Shown here in pieces: positions 1 through 9,154 of a DNA stretch of 64,000 nt; within the stretch, counting starts at the first letter, position 1; every line of letters begins with the position of its first letter. This stretch comes from Candidatus Altimarinota bacterium (GTDB taxonomy: Bacteria > Patescibacteriota > Gracilibacteria > JAUYGZ01). The notes under the pieces were generated by a model. The model saw only the letters and a program-made list of their open reading frames with translations. It was not told the DNA's origin and ran no database searches. The position numbers and the translations under genes are program-made. Location of the stretch: NCBI GenBank assembly GCA_029233985.1, contig JARGOK010000001.1, positions 743,096 to 807,095 on the forward strand, given 5' to 3'.

Positions 1-3000
1 GTGAGGTAGTCTTTGTATTGTTGGTTTTTTGTGAGCGCCCCTGACTTTATGAGGAGATCATAATCATCTGGGAAACCGTTGCCATCTGAGTCTATGTTTT
101 GAGGATCCATACCCAAGGCTAATTCGTCTGTGTCGCTGATACCATCATTGTCACTGTCCTTGTCTTGAGTGATGAGAACGGCTTCATTTTGTTTTCCTGG
201 AGTGCCTTCTGAAAGCAGCTGCCAACTCTGAGTGACAGGGTTTCGTGACCAAGACTGGTCATCTTTGACAGAGAGCGAATACGTGAAAGTGTCTCGAACT
301 GTTTCAAGAGGATCGATCAACAAAATAGTCTCTTCTTTGTTTTTCAGACTTCTGCGGAGACGGGTAAAAGCGATGATGCCACCACCTGAAACATTCCCAG
401 GTAGCAGAGTCTCAGAACTAGCTCCTAGCAAATTTGGACTATCAGAGAAACTGACCCCATCCATTAATACGTCTTCCATCAATTCAACTAGTGATTTTTG
501 CTTGCTGTTTATGATCTTCCAATCTGTAAGGTCAGCAGATAATTCGCTGAGGTTTTTTATCTCGATATACTCTCCACCTTCGGTGTCTTTGCCTTTGGGG
601 TTCGCCAAGACCTCATTGAGCTTCACAAACTCCCAGGCCTCTTGATTGTATTTTTTCTCTGGTTTTTCTTCTGCTTCTTTTTCTTTTAGCTCCTCTTCTT
701 TTTCCTCTTTCTCAGGCTTGAGCTCTTCTAGCTTTTCTTCGATAGCGACAAATTCCTCGAGCTCCTCGTCTATTACCTCATCTTGTTTTTCTCTCACCTG
801 CATTATTTCATTACTGGCCCACATCCCGACTTTATTTTGTTCGGCTTGAATCTGGAGCTGACGGAATTCTTCCCAGAACTGAAAGGGGAACTTGAGATAG
901 GCGAAGGCATATCCTTTTTCGATAAGGTCAGCATTGAAGTGACGGTCAGCAAGATGGATGTACGCGAGAAGACGCCCGTATTTTCCTCGCTTGGTCAGAT
1001 CGTACTGGAGCTGAATGGTTTTTCCGGTCAGTTGATCCTTGGTGTAATTGGAAGCTTCTTTCCCGAATTTTTCCAGAGGCTTGAATGGATGCACGGTCTC
1101 TGGTGTATCTACTCCGATCAGGCGAACTCGTTCTTTCTTTCGGATCAAGATGGCTTTGGACTCGAGGCCTGAGCTGAAACAGTTGAGAGGCTCTGAAGTG
1201 CGACTCTTGTAGAGAAAAATGTCGATAGTGTCTCCATCTACAACACTGATCACCTTGGCACAATCAGGAGTGACCTTATCGATATTGAGGAGGTCGTCTC
1301 GAGTGAGGACAAGACCATCGGCCACTGGCGTCTTCCATTCTAAAATATCGACCTGTACACCCGTAGGGTCGAGAAGCCTAATCTGATCGGCTGTATTGCG
1401 GAGTGTGATGCCAGTGATGTCTGATGAAAAGCGATAGTACTGTTTTGGTGGAAGCGTAACATTGAGAATACTAAAAGGTTTTGACCCCCCAGGACGATTG
1501 TCGATTTGCCAGCCCTGAAGTGAGAAAGATTCATTCGAACTATTTTTGATTTCAATCCACTCTCTGCCTTTGTCGGACCCTTTTGGATTTGCCAAAAACC
1601 TGTGGATATATACTTTTGCTGAAAGCTGCAGGTAGACATCTTCAGTTGCGAAAGGGAAGTCATTGGCAAGGTTTGGGGTTGGGATAGTCCAGCGAAAAGC
1701 TCCTTCCTCATCTAGACTAAAACTTTGTCCTTCCTCAGAATCTGGATAATTGGCAGTTGCGACGAGTTCTTTATTTGGGTTGAGCAACTGGATACTGTCG
1801 CCTGCGTTGCGAAGAGTTATTTTATTAATAGCTAAGTGCTGGCCAGATGAGATAGTGAGCTCTCTAAGTATTTTTTTTGACTTCGCTCCAATTCTCCAAC
1901 CATTCAGGTCTATTTCTTTACTTCCTGTGTTTTTGATTTCTACAAATTCTACTCCAGTATCTCTCCCATATGGGTTTGGGAAGATCTCTGAAATCTGAAG
2001 ATGTGTCGGGTACACCTGCGGAGCAGGTCCTCCACCGCCAGCGCCTGCTGCCCTTCTACTGCTCTTGCACACTCCGAGTTTGATATCTTTTTCAAGAACT
2101 GTACTCACTCCTCCAAAGCCATCGCTTACACTGAGCTGAACTTCGAACTTTTCTCCCATTTCCTCTGTGAACTTGAAAGAAAGTGGGTTTTTTTCAAATG
2201 AAGTGAAGAGTGTTTGCCCACTAGTATTCTTGTAAGCCCACGAATATGTAAGCTCATCTTGGTCACCATCAGTGGAATTGGCTCCGGTTGTGTTGAAATT
2301 CAGAACCGTACAGCCTTCTTTTGAACCTGATCCCTGGACAGTAATAACCGCCTGTGGATTTGCGTTGCTAAAAATATTTGGGGCATTTGGGGTAGGGTGG
2401 TGGAGTACGGTCTGGAGATTGTCATCGAAAATAACAGAGACGCCTTTTGGAGGCGCAATGTAGTCAACAGAAGCCAAAGGAAAGCCATCCAAATCAAAAA
2501 TGGAGATTCGACTAGAAATGTTTGAGAGCCGGAACCCATAAAAATCTGGGTCGATCTCGATGGCAAAGTGCTCACCAGGAAAGAGCACGAAGCCAAAGAA
2601 GATGAATGACCCGCTCGGGTCGCTGATGTCATTGGAAGCATTGGAGACCACGAGCTCGAATTCGTCCATATCGATCTCTTCTTCTGAAGCATTAAAAAGC
2701 TCGATAAACTCTGGGTTTCCTGTCTTTGGATTTGGAAGAACCTCACTGATCACCAACCCGAGGAGATTTACAAAGACGGTTTTTTCCTCTCCCCCCTGTG
2801 CCTCTACCCCGGAAGAGTTGAAGGTGAGGAGCTTGATGAGATTGAATTCTGGTGCAAGGTCTTGGAGGACTACCTCGCTCGATGTAGCAGGTACGACATC
2901 TATCAAGATAAACTCGTCATCCGTATCGATATTGGAGAGAAAAATTTTTGTTCCCGCAAAAGTAGAGAAGATAGGGTTTGTCCAGGTGATCCGAACACTG

Positions 3001-4427
3001 GATTCGTTATTGAGCACCACGGTATTGCTGACCCCTGGCACAGGAGTGAAATCTGGGTTTGGCGAATTTTTCGTAACGAACCCATCGTGAGGAAACCGGA
3101 ACCACAGGCTTGATCCGTCGGGGCTTCTTCCGAGAGTATTTTCACCATTTGGTGCTGGAAGAAACCCAGAGCTTTGGAGATGACCAACAGTGGACTGAAT
3201 AACGCCCTCTGGCGAGCTGTTTCCGTAAAATATGGAGTCTGTACTAACCACACCCTCTTCGAGCGTGCAAAAGAGCGCAACGGTATCACCAGCATCATTC
3301 AGTTTTTGAGCACTAAGGTCTGCTGTGAAGTGAGAGGAAGGCCCGATAGCATCGGTGGAAATGAAGGTATGGATGAGCCCAGTTTTGTCGTAAAGGACAC
3401 AAGACGAGAGGTCAACCCAGTCGTTGGTGGTGTTGAAGAGCTCGATCCATTCTCCTTCGCCAGCTGGCGGAAGTGTTTGGAGTTCGTTGATGAGAATCTC
3501 TGCAGGTGCTGGCGGACGAGGAGGGACGAAAGTGGTACTTGCATTGGATGATGCTGATTCAAGGAGAAAAAGGTCAGTCGCCACGAGGTCGAAGCTGAGT
3601 TGTGATGACCCAGTCGGAGTGAGAATATGGGAATTTGTATTGCCGAGGTCAATGGTGAGACTATCTTGTGTGAGACGGTAGAACGTGAATTCACTAGCGA
3701 GATCCCAGCTCAGCTGAACTCGATGGTCGAGCTGAGCAGCGCTGAAGTTTTGCGGTGCAGAAGGAGCACCCGAAGAAACAATCCCCAAGTACCCGTACCC
3801 GAAGGCTCGAATAGTGTGACTATTTTGAGAGCGTGGCGTTCCAAAAACTTTTCCTCCACCTGCATCGAGTCCCGAAGTGAGTTGTTGATTATTGATGCGC
3901 CAATTGAGACTGGCGTCTCCTGAGAGCAGGGGATTGATACGCTCCATTGTAGAATTACTGGAGAACCCCAAAGGTGGACTAGAAAGATCTACATAAAACT
4001 CAGAGACCTTGTCTACCTCAGAATCTGAACTATCTTTCAAAATGAGAGTCACACCAGAGTCGGTGAGCGACCCCGTATAGAGATAGTCTGCATCGATATT
4101 TGAAATGGTTTGATCGTCAGTTCGCTCGAAAAGGAAAAAACTAAAAGCATCGATTGTGCCAGAGAGCGGGAGAACCTTGTCATTGATATGGAGAGACCAT
4201 CCTGCGAGGTCAACTGGAAGGGAAGTGGTATTGTAGAGCTCTATCCACTCATCTGAAGAAGAGGCTTCTGTCCCTCTATACGCTACTTCATTGATGACGA
4301 CTGCAGCGGGCTGAAGAGCCAATAAGTGTGTCATTTGGTAGCCCAAGAGGATGACAACATGAATGGCAATGAGGATTTGAATACCCCACTCGGACCACGA
4401 AGACGTATGAGACTGATTTCCTGTCAT
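1..4427 (-). CDS. Giant anchored lamin-tail/PKD/thermonuclease protein (3' end beyond window)
   Basis: One open frame runs from the ATG at 4427 to the left edge (at least 1,475 residues, no stop). Residues about 15-38 form a hydrophobic signal-anchor. Lamin-tail-like repeats (motif INE/SEv..NP....E(W/F)IE(L/I).N) lie near residues 37-150, 305-420, 556-675, 807-910, 935-1040 and 1268-1395. FN3-like stretches lie near 215-300 and 455-545, and a PKD-like domain near 690-785. A staphylococcal-nuclease domain spans about 1055-1195 with VDGDTI, RLIGVDTPE and YGRLLAY, so the catalytic Arg, Asp and Glu positions look intact. A Glu/Lys-rich linker follows, then thrombospondin-3-like calcium repeats (DSDNDGISD, DSDGNGFPD). 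Lamin-tail domains are known to accompany secreted nucleases in bacteria. I infer a surface-held extracellular nuclease that degrades DNA or RNA for uptake. The end is not in view. Confidence 0.9.
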   Translation of the reverse strand, partial: MTGNQSHTSSWSEWGIQILIAIHVVILLGYQMTHLLALQPAAVVINEVAYRGTEASSSDEWIELYNTTSLPVDLAGWSLHINDKVLPLSGTIDAFSFFLFERTDDQTISNIDADYLYTGSLTDSGVTLILKDSSDSEVDKVSEFYVDLSSPPLGFSSNSTMERINPLLSGDASLNWRINNQQLTSGLDAGGGKVFGTPRSQNSHTIRAFGYGYLGIVSSGAPSAPQNFSAAQLDHRVQLSWDLASEFTFYRLTQDSLTIDLGNTNSHILTPTGSSQLSFDLVATDLFLLESASSNASTTFVPPRPPAPAEILINELQTLPPAGEGEWIELFNTTNDWVDLSSCVLYDKTGLIHTFISTDAIGPSSHFTADLSAQKLNDAGDTVALFCTLEEGVVSTDSIFYGNSSPEGVIQSTVGHLQSSGFLPAPNGENTLGRSPDGSSLWFRFPHDGFVTKNSPNPDFTPVPGVSNTVVLNNESSVRITWTNPIFSTFAGTKIFLSNIDTDDEFILIDVVPATSSEVVLQDLAPEFNLIKLLTFNSSGVEAQGGEEKTVFVNLLGLVISEVLPNPKTGNPEFIELFNASEEEIDMDEFELVVSNASNDISDPSGSFIFFGFVLFPGEHFAIEIDPDFYGFRLSNISSRISIFDLDGFPLASVDYIAPPKGVSVIFDDNLQTVLHHPTPNAPNIFSNANPQAVITVQGSGSKEGCTVLNFNTTGANSTDGDQDELTYSWAYKNTSGQTLFTSFEKNPLSFKFTEEMGEKFEVQLSVSDGFGGVSTVLEKDIKLGVCKSSRRAAGAGGGGPAPQVYPTHLQISEIFPNPYGRDTGVEFVEIKNTGSKEIDLNGWRIGAKSKKILRELTISSGQHLAINKITLRNAGDSIQLLNPNKELVATANYPDSEEGQSFSLDEEGAFRWTIPTPNLANDFPFATEDVYLQLSAKVYIHRFLANPKGSDKGREWIEIKNSSNESFSLQGWQIDNRPGGSKPFSILNVTLPPKQYYRFSSDITGITLRNTADQIRLLDPTGVQVDILEWKTPVADGLVLTRDDLLNIDKVTPDCAKVISVVDGDTIDIFLYKSRTSEPLNCFSSGLESKAILIRKKERVRLIGVDTPETVHPFKPLEKFGKEASNYTKDQLTGKTIQLQYDLTKRGKYGRLLAYIHLADRHFNADLIEKGYAFAYLKFPFQFWEEFRQLQIQAEQNKVGMWASNEIMQVREKQDEVIDEELEEFVAIEEKLEELKPEKEEKEEELKEKEAEEKPEKKYNQEAWEFVKLNEVLANPKGKDTEGGEYIEIKNLSELSADLTDWKIINSKQKSLVELMEDVLMDGVSFSDSPNLLGASSETLLPGNVSGGGIIAFTRLRRSLKNKEETILLIDPLETVRDTFTYSLSVKDDQSWSRNPVTQSWQLLSEGTPGKQNEAVLITQDKDSDNDGISDTDELALGMDPQNIDSDGNGFPDDYDLLIKSGALTKNQQYKDYL

Positions 4428-4617
4428 CTGCAATGTGAGGAATTTGGTGTATTCTAAAGAATATAACTGTGAAGATATAGTTTTATGACAATTTTGTGAC
4501 AGAAATCATGATGGTCAGTGGTGATGGTACTGACGAGGCAACAGAGCTTCTTCTTTAACTTTTTGGGGAATTTTGAATTATACTGATAGTGTTCCTGTCG
4601 CCACTTAAAAAAATATC

Positions 4618-5481
4618 ATGGAAAATTTAGAACATGCACACGAAGAGCAACCTGATAATTCTTTCTCTCGTCTCTTATCTCAATTCGATAAGTATGCAAT
4701 TGACTATACCTCACCAGGCTTTCATTTACATGAGCCATTTATGCGAGCTGAACAGCTCGGAGAAGTATCTCCTCATGATTATGCACGGTATGTTATTGGA
4801 AAAGAATATACCCCTGAATACCTAAATCAGGCTGAAACAATTGTTTCAGAAATGGTCAAATATATGGAGCCCAAAATAATGTTTAACGGTGCTTGTGTCG
4901 ACGCTTCGATGGTTCTTTCAAGTATGTTGGACGAACTTGGTGTGTGGAATTACATTGCCACAGGTGGTATGACTATTAGTTTTAAGCCCTCTACAGGAAC
5001 CCCTGGAATAGTCCACTTTGCACCATTAATGGCCCCAGGAAACCCTGCCATCACTGGCCACGCCTGGATTGTATCTCCGCCATTTAATATTGTTGATATT
5101 ACGGCCTCGAAACAATCATACCAAAATTCTCAACTCAAACAGTATGTTCCAAAAATTACACTTTCAAAAACATTCACCACCTCAGAGTGGGAAATCGATG
5201 ACATTGTGGAAAACAAACTTCAACCAATTCTCTGGGCTCAAGGTATTTCTCAAACAAGGGAGGGGATTGAGTTGATTGACCCCGGTCTTCTCTCTAGACT
5301 GGTGGAATACGGCGTTCGATCTATTGATGATCAACATGTGTCGATGAAGTATCTGTGTACATCACCTGGTCTTCAGGATGGAAACTTAGATGATATGAGA
5401 AAAAAGAAATTTTCAAATAGCTCGCCCAGAGATCTCCTTCAAGATTTCCTTTCTCAATCAAATATTCGCCCCATTTCTTGA
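4618..5481 (+). CDS. Putative papain/transglutaminase-fold protein (Cys-His-Asp)
   Basis: 287 residues with no signal peptide or membrane segment, so probably cytoplasmic. I do not recognise a named family. The middle carries NGACVDAS (about residues 98-105), GHAWIV (about 149-154) and NIVDIT (about 158-163). This Cys, His, Asp order and spacing is that of papain-like and transglutaminase-like hydrolases, including some papain-fold toxins. The start is the ATG at 4618 after an AT-rich stretch with a weak TATACT -10 at about 4579. It is divergent from the giant nuclease gene and stands alone. Function is inferred from the motif order only. Confidence 0.75.
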   Translation: MENLEHAHEEQPDNSFSRLLSQFDKYAIDYTSPGFHLHEPFMRAEQLGEVSPHDYARYVIGKEYTPEYLNQAETIVSEMVKYMEPKIMFNGACVDASMVLSSMLDELGVWNYIATGGMTISFKPSTGTPGIVHFAPLMAPGNPAITGHAWIVSPPFNIVDITASKQSYQNSQLKQYVPKITLSKTFTTSEWEIDDIVENKLQPILWAQGISQTREGIELIDPGLLSRLVEYGVRSIDDQHVSMKYLCTSPGLQDGNLDDMRKKKFSNSSPRDLLQDFLSQSNIRPIS

Positions 5482-5552
5482 TAATCGAAGAGGCCACAAA
5501 ACCCCGCCTTCATTATTTTTGAAAACCATCATCATTATAGGTACCAAACGAA

Positions 5553-5573
5553 GGCGAGGATTCGCTCCTCGCC
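5553..5573. repeat. Strong GGCGAGGA/TCCTCGCC hairpin
   Basis: A perfect 8-bp inverted repeat with a 5-nt loop (ttcgc) in the gap after the gene ending at 5481. No T-run follows on either strand, so it is not a normal intrinsic terminator. Similar GCGAGG...CCTCGC hairpins occur at 28828-28847 (imperfect) and 52214-52233. Confidence 0.7.
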
Positions 5574-5702
5574 GTGGGATAAACGGATGGTATACAAATG
5601 AAGACTGGCGAGAATTTTTATTCTCACCTGCAGTTTTATGAGAATGACAAAAACACCCCATGTCTAAACAAGAGGTGTGTGAGTTTACATTGAAAAAGAG
5701 GA

Positions 5703-5912
5703 CTATGCTGCCGCAGCTATCACTCCGTATTCGTCTCCTTTATCTTGTGGAGGAGTAGTATTAGCCAACACAAGAGCTGTTCTTGCTCTTGTCGCTAAGA
5801 CATCACCTCTCATAGAGTCTGCTTGCTTGTCTGTAAGAGTCCGCGTTTGGGCAGATCTGTTTTTTACGCGAGAGGCAAGCTCTGATGAGATATGTAATTC
5901 GCTTAAGTTCAT
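5703..5912 (-). CDS. Possible small protein, unknown function
   Basis: 69 residues from an ATG at 5912 in a stretch that otherwise holds no gene (5482-5977). It is predicted soluble and mixed in charge, with an Ala-rich end. No Shine-Dalgarno or familiar motif is seen. It could be a real small gene or a chance frame. If it is not real, the whole 500-base stretch is non-coding apart from the hairpin at 5553. Confidence 0.4.
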   Translation of the reverse strand: MNLSELHISSELASRVKNRSAQTRTLTDKQADSMRGDVLATRARTALVLANTTPPQDKGDEYGVIAAAA

Positions 5913-5977
5913 AAGAATGAATTAAGAACGTATATAAGTATTGTACGCTTTCTGGACTAAGGTGCAAGAAGTTTTTT

Positions 5978-8059
5978 TTACATTGCTACCAATTGATGAG
6001 ATTGCCAGTTCATGAGGACCAAGGTGTCTGCAATGAAACTGAGCACTCGTAGCCTTCCATTGTAATAATCAAAAACAAAAGGCAGCAGCTCTTGAATATC
6101 TACCTCAATCTTGCCAGAAGACACCATCACCCGTGAGTCCCTTCTTATCAAATGCTCTAAAACATGACCTCTAAAAACAAATTGATTGAGGAAATAGGCA
6201 TTATAGGCTTCTGAAAGCTGATTGAGTGGCTTCTCATCCTTTTGAACAACAATCTCACCTCTCGCATAGCTCAGCACGCGATGACACTTTTCTTCATAGC
6301 TTTTCATAAATGCCGTCTCCTCGGCAGTCTCAGGGATTGCATCAGCAAACTCTTGCGTACTACTAAACAATAGCGCATCCCATGACCGCTGGGTGTGCTG
6401 AGTCATGTCACCTAAGGCAATATCACACAAATATCGATATACTTCATGGTTTCTGTACATGCTTTTGAGATGACAATGAATGAGCCTCAGGCGATCTGCA
6501 ATATGTGTGTCTTCTTGTGAAAGCGAGGAACGGATAATGTTTCTAATATCCACCCCTGGCAATAATATTTCCAGAGCCTCCTTCACATTTTTTGAGCGAG
6601 CAAAAGCTCTTCGTATTGAGATCATGAGATAAGTGAGGTCTTCATTACTGACCTCTCTCTCGTAGTTATTATCATCGGCAAAAGTAGACGGATCAGTCTT
6701 TTTGTAATACTCAGCCTTTCGAAAGGGCTTGAGTAACATGAGATACTTGGTCTGTATAGCTGCCGTAATAGCAGCCATTTTCTCTGATTTTTTTTGTTGC
6801 CAAACCTCGAAATCATCATCTTCGGAATCTTCAATTGTCTTTTCAACCCTCACTTCTCCAGGGTACAGATACTCAATGAATGGCTGCAAAACACTCAAGT
6901 CTCCTAAAGCAGGGTTTTTTAGAGCAATCAGTTCTTTTGGCTTGAAAGCATTGAAAGCCTCGTACACTGGTGCTGAAAGAGGGACCATTTTCATCATGAT
7001 AATTGCTGACGTCACCGCATTGAGGAAATAATACTGCCTTGTGCTTGGAAGAATGTTTTTATAAGCCGTATCAAAGTCTTCTTCCATCGAGCCTTCTTTT
7101 GCCTCGCCCAACACCGAAAGAATATCGTGAGTACTCATCGGGTCTTTTTTGCAAGCGGCAAGCATCTTTGAAACTTGGCCCTCCATCAATAATGGATAGA
7201 TCCGCAGTCTTTCACCTCTCAGCTTACCCCTTTGGGCAAGGTCAAAATATCTCATTCCTTCAATATCAGTCACCTCAAGACTGGAAAGATCTCTCAAAAT
7301 ATTATGGGGATTTAAGACTCCTTCTGCTGGAGTACTGAGCCTTTCCTCAGTCTCCTCCTGAATAGCAGCCTCGAGAGCCTCGATTAGCTTTGGCATAATG
7401 TCTTTTATTTCTCCTCGGACAATGTTTTGTTTGTGACAATAGAGCCGACTATAGAGCTGAGTAGTGCTTCTCAATATTTTCATCGTATCGAGTGAACCCT
7501 GATGTGAGACTGCTTCTTGATAGAGATCCTTCAATGGGATTTCTAAATCCCTACCCACCACTATGGATTTTCTTGAAGGAATAAAAACGAAAGGTGCCTC
7601 CAACCCCTGAGTATTTTTATCCGAATAGGAGAGGAGACGATCTGCATCATGAATAGCATCTGCAATAATCTGAGCTAAAAGAATGTTTTGAGGAAGTTTT
7701 GGGTCCTGGATGAGGTAGCCCATCGCATGCATGGCATTTCGAACTAATTTGAGAGATTTCCCCCTGGTATGGAGACTTTCTAGGTTTTCATGATATGTCC
7801 GATACTCTTTTCCAATACTCCGTACTTCATCAAGCTCATCTCTCGAGAGCTGTTGGTCTTCAAGTGCGAGACTCGCCTCATTCTCAAACCCTAAACCTTT
7901 TACAATACCCAAAACCTCTCTCCGAGCAGAGATCTTGATACCAATGAGTTGAGCTTTTCGCAGTGCATAATCTACCATGCGCTCTACCATTGGCTTCTTT
8001 TTGTATTCTTGTGTTCTTCTTATCCGCTCTGAATCTGTTTCTTCTCTCACTTCTTTCAT
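5978..8059 (-). CDS. Orphan helical protein, 693 aa
   Basis: A long intact frame from ATG 8059 to the TAA at 5978. There is no signal peptide or transmembrane segment, and composition is strongly helical and charged with Arg, Lys, Glu and Leu throughout. An acidic patch (EDSEDDDFE) lies near residue 420. No catalytic motif or known domain was recognised. It lies downstream of the L,D-transpeptidase on the same strand but is separated from it by a terminator, so it is probably its own unit. I cannot assign a function. Confidence 0.85.
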   Translation of the reverse strand: MKEVREETDSERIRRTQEYKKKPMVERMVDYALRKAQLIGIKISARREVLGIVKGLGFENEASLALEDQQLSRDELDEVRSIGKEYRTYHENLESLHTRGKSLKLVRNAMHAMGYLIQDPKLPQNILLAQIIADAIHDADRLLSYSDKNTQGLEAPFVFIPSRKSIVVGRDLEIPLKDLYQEAVSHQGSLDTMKILRSTTQLYSRLYCHKQNIVRGEIKDIMPKLIEALEAAIQEETEERLSTPAEGVLNPHNILRDLSSLEVTDIEGMRYFDLAQRGKLRGERLRIYPLLMEGQVSKMLAACKKDPMSTHDILSVLGEAKEGSMEEDFDTAYKNILPSTRQYYFLNAVTSAIIMMKMVPLSAPVYEAFNAFKPKELIALKNPALGDLSVLQPFIEYLYPGEVRVEKTIEDSEDDDFEVWQQKKSEKMAAITAAIQTKYLMLLKPFRKAEYYKKTDPSTFADDNNYEREVSNEDLTYLMISIRRAFARSKNVKEALEILLPGVDIRNIIRSSLSQEDTHIADRLRLIHCHLKSMYRNHEVYRYLCDIALGDMTQHTQRSWDALLFSSTQEFADAIPETAEETAFMKSYEEKCHRVLSYARGEIVVQKDEKPLNQLSEAYNAYFLNQFVFRGHVLEHLIRRDSRVMVSSGKIEVDIQELLPFVFDYYNGRLRVLSFIADTLVLMNWQSHQLVAM

Positions 8060-8163
8060 GTGTGTTTTTTTTATAGCAGGTCACTTATATGATGTCTGAA
8101 AACCTTGGTCAAGCCAAGCATCTTGATGCTTTTGAGGAATGTACTGAAGCGTTTTCACATGCT

Positions 8164-8193
8164 AAAAAAGCCCCTGAAAGAGGGGGCTTTTTT
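8164..8193 (-). terminator. Intrinsic terminator of the L,D-transpeptidase gene
   Basis: Stem AGCCCC/GGGGCT flanked by A and T runs on both sides, so it can work in both directions. It lies just beyond the stop of the minus-strand gene at 8242. Confidence 0.85.
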
Positions 8194-8241
8194 ACAGAAA
8201 AGAGAAGTTTATACAAGGACCTCTTTGCAGTCCGAAAAGAA

Positions 8242-8865
8242 CTAAAAATTGTTCACAAGATTGAGAACATCAGAGGTGTTTTGCTTGGTGGTCACGACCT
8301 TGAGGACTCCACCGTTTAGACTGTAGATATATTCGAGAAATTTTAGTGTTTGATATTTCGTAAGTACACACCCCCAGCTATTAAATCCGTCATTGGTATC
8401 AAGAAGTTCATCGATATTTGGCACAGTGTGGATCCCGTAATGACTATATATACGCTCTTCTCCACGGACGCGATAAAGTCTCATGAAGAGTTGTTCGTCT
8501 GATTCTTGTGAACCAAAGACATTAAACCAGTTTTGTTGATGAAGAGACTGGACTTCCCAGACATCTTCTGGTGTAGCTGGAACATAGTTCATTCCGAGAT
8601 AATTGATAGGCCCACCCATTTTTCCAGATCCAATATCGATAGGTGCTGAGGTTTTTGAATTGTCTTCACGGACAAACTGGAGGGTGTTCCTCTCTACATT
8701 CACGATAATCCAGTCACCCTGAAGAGGATTCCAGTTGTATGACTGTTGCTCTTGTGTCAGCTCTAGCTGAGCGTTTACGACCTCTATTGGTTGTGCGAAC
8801 GCCATAGAGGCAAGCATTGAAAATGAGATCGCGAGTACCGATATAAGACGAGTGAACTTATTCAT
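8242..8865 (-). CDS. Secreted L,D-transpeptidase (YkuD family)
   Basis: 207 residues from the ATG at 8865. A TTG four codons upstream would add MPPF, but the ATG gives a normal signal peptide (MNKF, hydrophobic core, cleavage after AMAFA near residue 23-25). The C-terminal half carries the YkuD signature as HYGIHT followed by SWGCVLT, supplying the His and the catalytic Cys of the family. These enzymes make 3-3 cross-links in peptidoglycan or anchor proteins to it, outside the membrane. The gene has its own promoter (8898-8926) and terminator. The family call is firm; the exact substrate is not shown by the sequence. Confidence 0.88.
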   Translation of the reverse strand: MNKFTRLISVLAISFSMLASMAFAQPIEVVNAQLELTQEQQSYNWNPLQGDWIIVNVERNTLQFVREDNSKTSAPIDIGSGKMGGPINYLGMNYVPATPEDVWEVQSLHQQNWFNVFGSQESDEQLFMRLYRVRGEERIYSHYGIHTVPNIDELLDTNDGFNSWGCVLTKYQTLKFLEYIYSLNGGVLKVVTTKQNTSDVLNLVNNF

Positions 8866-8897
8866 AAACGGGGGCAAAAAATTAAACTTCGAAAAAC

Positions 8898-8926
8898 AAT
8901 TTACTGCTTATTTGCTTTTTTGTCAA
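8898..8926 (-). promoter_or_regulatory. Sigma70-type promoter of the L,D-transpeptidase gene
   Basis: On the minus strand, TTGACA (8926-8921), a 17-nt spacer, then TAAATT (8903-8898). The start codon lies about 33 nt past the -10 box. Confidence 0.75.
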
Positions 8927-8939
8927 TGATGTGTCATTG
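8924..8939. promoter_or_regulatory. Possible operator overlapping the -35 box
   Basis: Perfect inverted repeat CAATGA-TGTG-TCATTG overlapping the TTGACA of the transpeptidase promoter. Position and symmetry suggest a repressor site; no candidate regulator is adjacent. The gap up to 9154 also holds the short inverted repeats AATGGC...GCCATT (8958-8977) and CACTAG-AACC-CTAGTG, of unknown use. Confidence 0.4.
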
Positions 8940-9154
8940 ATAAACTATTGCTTTTTAATGGCTTCTATTAGCCATTTCTACCCTCTGAAAATGCTCTCTA
9001 AGAGGTGTTTGGCTGAAACCACTAGAACCCTAGTGAAATGATATTTCCACGGAATGAAATTGCCTATTATTTCATATTTTCTTGCAGGAAGATTCAAAAA
9101 AATGGTATTTTTCAGGCATATTAAGTGTTTTTTGGCTCTTTTCACCCTTGTTTT

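Noticed and set aside
1-4427. Several frames of 60-180 codons on the plus strand and in other minus frames
   Set aside because: They are shadows of one continuous minus-strand frame with recognisable domains throughout.
8089-8319. 76-codon plus-strand frame
   Set aside because: It runs straight through a strong terminator and over the end of the L,D-transpeptidase gene.
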